Notes under the pieces: generated by a model
What the model saw: the letters and a program-made list of their open reading frames with translations, nothing else
Database searches by the model: none
What the model was told of the DNA's origin: nothing
Shown here: in pieces, positions 32,831 to 37,091 of the stretch
Layout: each line of letters opens with the position of its first letter
Numbering within the stretch: position 1 is the first letter of the stretch
Assembly: GCA_019429275.1 (NCBI GenBank)
Contig: JAHYJC010000045.1
Location: forward strand, 1 to 37,091
Length of the DNA: 37,091 nucleotides
Reading direction: 5' to 3'
Source: Lentimicrobium sp.
GTDB lineage: Bacteria; Bacteroidota; Bacteroidia; Bacteroidales; Lentimicrobiaceae
Position numbers and translations under genes: made by a program

Positions 32831-32976
32831 GCAGCCCTTTTTATAGTATTTTAGCCGAAGGTAGCATTTTGATTGGGTGTAGTATTCCTTCAAATATGAT
32901 CTCATAAAAACACGGACTATTTGCCGGTCGCTGATTTGTTAATTTCAATGGGATGACGCTTAAAAAATTTAATAAA

Positions 32977-33834
32977 ATGACGAACAAAAAGCTATTAACA
33001 TCTTTAGCTGGATTTCTTATCTGTGTCTTTAGTTATTCTCAGGTGTCTATTTTTCATAATCAAGATTACTCCCAACTTGCAAAATACCGGAAAATGGGCA
33101 TTATGATTGGCCCCATGATATATGATAAAGCCGATATTATCCTTCAATATGGCCAATACACTTTTGAAAACAAACCCATACCTGGGTTAACTTTTGGACT
33201 TGAATATGATTTTTATCCTGATAAAAAATGGTCGTTTATTTCAGGTTTATATGTAAACAGTGAAGCTGTTTATAACATTCGATACCGGATATTGAAAAAG
33301 GATCTTTATCCGGATTGGCCTGGAGACCTGGTTGATAAAGCCAAAGCTTATGCAATTAAATCTTTTTCAGTCCCAATAATGCTGCAATTGAATCTGCAAA
33401 CCGGCACAAAATCATTTATAAATTTCAGAACAGGACTTAAACTTATGTACTTCCCAAAAGGTGAAGCTGGTTTTGTTCTGTCCATCTCAGATTCCGCATT
33501 ATCAGATTATCGGGAGATTTTTGGTTTAAATCTTAAAAGTCCGGATTTTCCTCTTTTTGGAAGTTATATAGTTGGCACAGGGGTTTCCTATGCAATGGAA
33601 AAAATTCTCCTGAAGATGAATGTGATCTATGTGATGAACTTTCAAAAAACAATAACAGGAGAATACCAGTTTGCGAATTTAATGAGCTCGCCTCTAACGC
33701 GCGGCTATTATGAATTAACCGGTAACTATCTGGCATTGCAATTTTCAATTCATTTTAAAAAACCCAAAAACAGGTGGTTGAAGGTAAATTTGCAGCTGGA
33801 CAAGGACGGAGAACCAATCAATTTGAACAAGTAA
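32977..33834 (+). CDS. Putative outer membrane beta-barrel protein
   Basis: 285 residues from ATG 32977, which starts a signal peptide (MTNKKLLTSLAGFLICVFSYSQ); a start at 32953 only adds eight residues. The mature part alternates hydrophobic and polar residues in strand-length pieces (GMIIGP-like GIMIGPMIYDKAD, GLEYDFYPDKKWSFISGLYV, FSVPIMLQLNLQTG, FRTGLKLMYFPKGEAG, YLALQFSIHF), the pattern of PorT-like or porin-family barrels in this phylum. The C-terminal tail is basic and not a T9SS domain. No close family is recognised; function unknown. Confidence 0.68.
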   Translation: MTNKKLLTSLAGFLICVFSYSQVSIFHNQDYSQLAKYRKMGIMIGPMIYDKADIILQYGQYTFENKPIPGLTFGLEYDFYPDKKWSFISGLYVNSEAVYNIRYRILKKDLYPDWPGDLVDKAKAYAIKSFSVPIMLQLNLQTGTKSFINFRTGLKLMYFPKGEAGFVLSISDSALSDYREIFGLNLKSPDFPLFGSYIVGTGVSYAMEKILLKMNVIYVMNFQKTITGEYQFANLMSSPLTRGYYELTGNYLALQFSIHFKKPKNRWLKVNLQLDKDGEPINLNK

Positions 33835-33898
33835 GGAAGGAACTGTTTTTAACCAGGTTTATCTGTCCGAATCGGATTGACTCAGGTAAACAGCAAAG

Positions 33899-34381
33899 TT
33901 AATCCGGTTTTGCAGGTTTCATATTCCCTAAAAACACCCCCCAAACCCTGAGGTTTTCGGATCCAAAAGTTTTGTCAATCTTTTTGGCCAGCATTTCAGC
34001 TTCCATTTTTACCCGCTCCGAAACCAGCGAATCGGAAGATGAGTATGATATAACCCGGGTGGAAAATGTCAGGGTACCCTTGTATAATGACTCTCCGGAG
34101 TAGCGCAACGGTTCCCTTACAGCCATTGAATCGATCAGGATTTTTGTTGAATTGAATTCAGGCAGATTCTCATTCTTAAGCAAATCAGTCAAGGTAGGAT
34201 TTCCGGCCCATCTTACTCCGGGAATAAATGGGGGTATTGTAATTTCTTCAGAAGAGAACAGCTTTACAATCATATTTCCGGCCTGCTTTTTCATCGCTGA
34301 ATCAATGTTCTGATCGTAATAAATACTGAGAAAATCGGCAAAATCATGAAGTTTTTCCTGTTTTCCGGACAGGACACCCAT
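33899..34381 (-). pseudogene. 5'-truncated gene of unknown function, beheaded by the IS1634 element
   Basis: The open frame gives 160 residues, but codons 1-9 (MGVLSGKQE) lie within the IS element, including its terminal inverted repeat; native sequence starts at about Lys10 (KLHDFADFLSIYYDQNIDSA). The original start, and probably a signal peptide, are lost. The remainder (MIVKLFSSEEITIPPFIPGV, NLPEFNSTKILIDSMAVREP, VKMEAEMLAKKIDKTFG) is not a family I know. The IS happens to supply an ATG in frame, so a chimeric protein could still be made. The other side of the IS is a different gene (threonine aldolase), so this is a rearrangement and not a simple insertion. Confidence 0.75.
34356..34373 (+). 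repeat. Left terminal inverted repeat of the IS1634-family element
   Basis: TCCTGTTTTCCGGACAGG, read inward. It matches the reverse complement of 35978-35995 (TCCTGTCTTCCGGATTGG) at 15 of 18 positions. Confidence 0.82.
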
Positions 34382-34385
34382 TTTT
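34372..34385 (+). repeat. Subterminal 14-bp direct repeat, copy 1
   Basis: GGACACCCATTTTT overlaps the left terminal repeat by 2 nt and the transposase stop codon. An identical copy in the same orientation lies at 35907-35920. Confidence 0.75.
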
Positions 34386-35889
34386 AAAATTTGCTGTTAA
34401 TAATGTTCATTATTTGTTCTTGAGTTGGATTGTTTTTCAGTAAAACCTTTTGATTGTTCCCGTTTGCGTATTGGAAAACAACTTGATACATTCTGTTGAT
34501 TTGCTTTATTGCTTGATTGACTGATATGTTTGTTTGATTTTCAGCTAAAACCCTCTCAAGTTCTTTGAACAAAAGGTATGAAACAAACGATATGCAAATA
34601 TGAGCTTCGATTCGCTCTCTTATTCGATGATATATAGGTCTGATTTTCAGGTCAGTTTTAGATATTCGGAAGGCTCTTTCGATAAGCCATAGGTTTTGAT
34701 AATTTTCAATCATCTCTTTTCCTGTGAGAGTTGTATTGGTAATATACCCTTTCAATCCGTCCCACTTCTGATCATCTTCAAACTTTTGATAATCAATTTG
34801 TATGTTTATTGTTCCTTCAAGCCGAAGATATTTATTATACCCCCTGTTGTTAATGTTGCTCTTTGTGAGGCGGCCTGCTTTGAGGTTTTTCTCCAGGCGT
34901 TTTAGGCCTTTTTCCCGGTTAAATGCATCTTTCTTTGCCCTTTTCTGAGAATAGCTGATAAATAGGGTTGTGTCGTCAGGCTTGAGTATTTTTTCAATTT
35001 GTCCTTCGGATAAACTGAGTTGATGAATTTGCTTTTTGACTTTTGCTGACTCATTTTTAATTCTGGCCCCAAGAATGAAGCCATATCCATTTTCTTTCAG
35101 GTCGGTAATATTATCTGATGACAACAACCCTGCATCTGCAACCACAATGGGTTTGTTAAGGTCAAATCGTTTCTCAAATCGCTCCAGAACAGGGATAAGC
35201 GTGTGGCCCTCATAAATACTCCCTTCATAAATATCATAACCAATGGGGTAACCATTTTTGCCAACCAATAATCCAGGATAAATCTGAGGATGTTGATGCT
35301 TGCCTTCTTTTGAAAAACCAGTTTCTCTGAACTCATCCGCATGATCACTTTCAAAATAAATTGTGGTCATATCATAAAATACAACACCGATTTTTCCACC
35401 CAAAATACTTTTCGTGTATCGAAAACTAATCTCTTCCGTTTGATTTTTATATCTGTTATGGAGCCTGTCCATGAAATAGTATATCCTGTCCTCTGATATC
35501 TCTGCCCTGTTATTTTCTCTCAGGTATTTTGACAGTTGCAGCTTGCTGCCAGGATGTGTAATCCTGGATATACATAAATCCTTAAACAAGCGATCGTTAA
35601 TTGCAGAAAAACCAATATGATCGAAAATCCTGCCAAATACAAGGTTCGGGCCTACAATCCGAATATTGTCGTTGCTAAGCTCATCAATATCCGGTTCCTG
35701 AATGTCATCAAACAAGGTGGCGCCAAAAAGTCGGGGTAGCTCATATAGCCCCTTTTGAAATAATCGCTCTATCTCATCAGGATCTTTGGAAGAGCCAATG
35801 GTCTTGATAACTTTATTTATCCGGTTTATCTTTTTGATAATCTGGACACTTATGCTCCCGCTTTGGTTTTTCTTTTTGCGAACAAACAT
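34384..35889 (-). CDS. IS1634-family transposase
   Basis: 501 residues, full length and uninterrupted. The DDE catalytic residues are visible: the first Asp in IGVVFYDMTTIYFE, the second in KPIVVADAGLLS, and the Glu in YQNLWLIERAFRISKTDLKI followed by RPIYHR, the usual context for the last acidic residue. It starts at ATG 35889 (MFVRKKKNQSG) and stops 11 nt before the left terminal repeat. The intact frame suggests recent activity. It is the agent of the rearrangement that removed parts of both neighbouring genes. Confidence 0.93.
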   Translation of the reverse strand: MFVRKKKNQSGSISVQIIKKINRINKVIKTIGSSKDPDEIERLFQKGLYELPRLFGATLFDDIQEPDIDELSNDNIRIVGPNLVFGRIFDHIGFSAINDRLFKDLCISRITHPGSKLQLSKYLRENNRAEISEDRIYYFMDRLHNRYKNQTEEISFRYTKSILGGKIGVVFYDMTTIYFESDHADEFRETGFSKEGKHQHPQIYPGLLVGKNGYPIGYDIYEGSIYEGHTLIPVLERFEKRFDLNKPIVVADAGLLSSDNITDLKENGYGFILGARIKNESAKVKKQIHQLSLSEGQIEKILKPDDTTLFISYSQKRAKKDAFNREKGLKRLEKNLKAGRLTKSNINNRGYNKYLRLEGTINIQIDYQKFEDDQKWDGLKGYITNTTLTGKEMIENYQNLWLIERAFRISKTDLKIRPIYHRIRERIEAHICISFVSYLLFKELERVLAENQTNISVNQAIKQINRMYQVVFQYANGNNQKVLLKNNPTQEQIMNIINSKF

Positions 35890-35906
35890 TCTCTAAAGAT
35901 ACCCTG

Positions 35907-35920
35907 GGACACCCATTTTT
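35907..35920 (+). repeat. Subterminal 14-bp direct repeat, copy 2
   Basis: GGACACCCATTTTT lies 18 nt upstream of the transposase ATG (minus strand), inside the element. As both copies are inside the terminal repeats they are part of the IS and not a target duplication. Confidence 0.75.
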
Positions 35921-35977
35921 CAAAGAAAAAAATTATATGTTTCTGGTTATCTGATAGATGTGTGTTTTACTAAAAAA

Positions 35978-35995
35978 CCAATCCGGAAGACAGGA
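35978..35995 (-). repeat. Right terminal inverted repeat of the IS1634-family element
   Basis: Read inward on the minus strand it is TCCTGTCTTCCGGATTGG. Its outer base cuts the CTC codon of the threonine aldolase remnant. Confidence 0.82.
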
Positions 35996-36153
35996 GAGCT
36001 GCTGCCTTCTCTTCAAGCGCGGCTACCGTTGGATCTTCACCAAAAACATCATCCCCTACAGGAGCAGAAAACATCGCTTTAAGCATTTCGGGCGTGGGAC
36101 GGGTAACCGTATCACTGCGGAGATCTACAATCTTAGGAATATTTTTCCTGCAT
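35996..36153 (-). pseudogene. ltaE: N-terminal fragment of low-specificity threonine aldolase, cut by the IS
   Basis: The minus strand encodes [18 protein letters not shown], then [18 protein letters not shown] and [10 protein letters not shown], the conserved start of the PLP enzyme that cleaves threonine to glycine and acetaldehyde. Homology stops at AAAL, at the right end of the IS (35995), and the frame then runs 25 nt into the IS to TAG at 35970-35972. The rest of the gene, including the PLP lysine, is not in the window. The N-terminus is also unclear: the only near ATG (36153) is in another frame (ATGCAGGAAAAATATTC), so a small indel may have occurred there, or an unusual start is used. 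The enzyme must be inactive. Confidence 0.88.
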
Positions 36154-36155
36154 AA

Positions 36156-36336
36156 GTAAGGAATTCAGAAAGCCGGGAAGTCAGGGGATTCAAAGAACCC
36201 CAAAATCGCATACTGTCGCCCTGTCATTCCAAAAATGATGATGAATTACAATTTTAAAATACCAGTTTCTATTTGTAAAAAGCAAAGCCGGACGCACTTG
36301 CCCGGCTTTTAAAACATTAATAATGCGAATCAAGGG
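36156..36336. other. Intergenic region between the threonine aldolase fragment and the IS982 transposase
   Basis: About 180 nt holding the hairpin at 36284-36309 and probably one end of the IS982 element (a candidate boundary lies between 36310 and 36336). No ORF or promoter stands out. Confidence 0.4.
36284..36309 (-). terminator. Hairpin terminator downstream of the IS982-family transposase
   Basis: AAAGCCGG (36284-36291) pairs with CCGGCTTT (36302-36309) across a 10-nt loop, with T-rich sequence on both strands. It lies 27 nt past the transposase stop and upstream of the threonine aldolase fragment. Confidence 0.6.
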
Positions 36337-37091
36337 TTAAAAGATCAGAGAAATGAATGCTGCGGAGATTTTTCCGAAAACATGGACCAATAATCCGGCA
36401 GTTGAACGAGTTTTAGAAGCTCTTTGAAAGTCAGTTTTTTCGATGAGCCAGTTAAAGAAAGCCTCAATAGGTTGCCTGATTGTTGATACAGCTTTTGAAA
36501 ACAAATCATTATAAGCTCTGTCATAATTCTTTTCCCAGTCTGAATGATTTTTCACTCCCTTTATTGGAGTAAGCATCAAAGAGTTCCTTGAATTAGTTAA
36601 GTTGTTGAAATAGTCAATATTATGGTAGATTTTATCTCCATAAAAAGTTCGATTTTCGATATTCTCCCATGCATTCTTAAAAACATTCAGATCATTTTCA
36701 GATGCTGGTGTAACAAGAAGTTGCTCAGGGAAAGGTAATTTTTTAGGATGCTTAAAGGCCAGAGCGTGAAGTTTCAAGCCAAAGTAATACATAGATTTTG
36801 TTGAACAAAAGCCTTTATCTGTGATTTCACGTGCTACTTTGCCAATGCGTTTACCAGAACAAGTAATTATTGGAAGAGAATCCAATACGCTTTCTTCGTC
36901 TGAGCATGTAATTGGCTTATACTCTGCCAACAAAGAACCAGCATAAAGTTTGAAAGCTTCAGACAGCCTGTTTAAACGGTTATTAAATGCAGCGTATGAT
37001 GGCAGCTTAGGAAACCAGGATCGCAAATAATCATTGGCAAATGAATGGATATGTTTGATCTTCACTCGTTGTTCCTGATTGACACAAAACA
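36337..37091 (-). CDS. IS982-family transposase, N-terminus outside window
   Basis: The frame is open to the window edge (codons upstream of the GTG at 37065 read FCVNQEQR), so the GTG is internal and the N-terminal part is missing. Visible residues include FPKLPSYAAFNNRLNRLSEA, the first Asp in SVLDSLPIITC, GFCSTKSMYYFGLKLHALAF, the second Asp in TFYGDKIYHN, and the Glu in IRQPIEAFFNWLIEKTDFQ followed by the usual end LVHVFGKISAAFI. This is the IS982 DDE transposase pattern. The stop is at 36337. Ends of the element cannot be fixed, because only one side is in the window. Confidence 0.9.
   Translation of the reverse strand, partial: FCVNQEQRVKIKHIHSFANDYLRSWFPKLPSYAAFNNRLNRLSEAFKLYAGSLLAEYKPITCSDEESVLDSLPIITCSGKRIGKVAREITDKGFCSTKSMYYFGLKLHALAFKHPKKLPFPEQLLVTPASENDLNVFKNAWENIENRTFYGDKIYHNIDYFNNLTNSRNSLMLTPIKGVKNHSDWEKNYDRAYNDLFSKAVSTIRQPIEAFFNWLIEKTDFQRASKTRSTAGLLVHVFGKISAAFISLIF

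Larger units (their letters stand above)
34356..35995 (-). mobile_element. IS1634-family insertion sequence, 1640 bp
   Basis: The element carries one transposase and is bounded by imperfect 18-bp terminal inverted repeats (34356-34373 and 35978-35995; 15 of 18 positions pair). The right boundary falls exactly where threonine aldolase homology ends and the left boundary where the truncated gene begins. No direct target repeat is seen outside the ends. Members of this family are known for long, variable target duplications. Confidence 0.85.

Noticed and set aside
34372-35920. 14-bp direct repeats as target-site duplication of the IS
   Set aside because: Better ends were found outside them: inverted repeats at 34356 and 35978 that coincide with the breaks of both flanking genes.
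35958-36155. Plus-strand ORF of 65 codons
   Set aside because: It is the antisense of the threonine aldolase fragment and has no protein-like features of its own.

Overview
The window looks like a chromosomal piece of a Bacteroidota genome that secretes proteins through the type IX secretion system (T9SS). The evidence is a SusC/SusD pair, three proteins with T9SS C-terminal sorting domains, lipoproteins with acidic residues after the lipid cysteine, and several TAnnTTTG promoter elements, the -7 box typical of the phylum. No rRNA, tRNA or CRISPR array was seen.

Layout. (1) 1-1373: end of a hybrid two-component regulator cut by the window edge. (2) 1448-3143: a T9SS cargo protein, then a RelE-type toxin-antitoxin operon in which each gene carries one in-frame TAA. 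(3) 3635-22729: a glycan utilisation locus. It holds a cytoplasmic GH130 enzyme, an MFS transporter, a lipoprotein with an (alpha/alpha)-barrel-like domain, SusC, SusD, a FIVAR-LamG surface lipoprotein, a GH13 alpha-glucosidase-like enzyme, a 1038-residue T9SS-exported paralogue of the barrel lipoprotein, and a large secreted six-hairpin-like protein. An AAA_14/DUF4143 ATPase with its own promoter and tandem repeats sits inside the locus. (4) 22727-25561: short-period tandem arrays around a four-helix-bundle gene, a small unknown gene and the two subunits of a 3-oxoacid CoA-transferase. (5) 25895-28650: a decaying hybrid histidine kinase (two in-frame TAA codons and no AraC end) followed by a frameshifted lipoprotein gene. 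(6) 28829-33834: a DUF2721 membrane protein, a T9SS zinc carboxypeptidase, a tRNA-dihydrouridine synthase and a beta-barrel-like protein. (7) 33899-37091: an IS1634-family element at a rearrangement junction, with a threonine aldolase gene beheaded on one side and an unrelated truncated gene on the other, then a partial IS982-family transposase.

How the genes would work together (inference). Surface and T9SS-exported enzymes cut a glycan, the LamG lipoprotein and SusD capture it, SusC imports it, and periplasmic GH13 and barrel enzymes trim it. The MFS protein then moves short oligosaccharides into the cytoplasm, where GH130 cleaves them, probably by phosphorolysis. GH130 implies a beta-mannoside and GH13 an alpha-glucoside, but the real substrate cannot be read from sequence.

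The most unusual observations are the two barrel paralogues with different export routes, tandem arrays of period 6, 7 and 8 that begin at or within a few bases of stop codons, the IS1634 rearrangement junction, and the cluster of recently broken genes.
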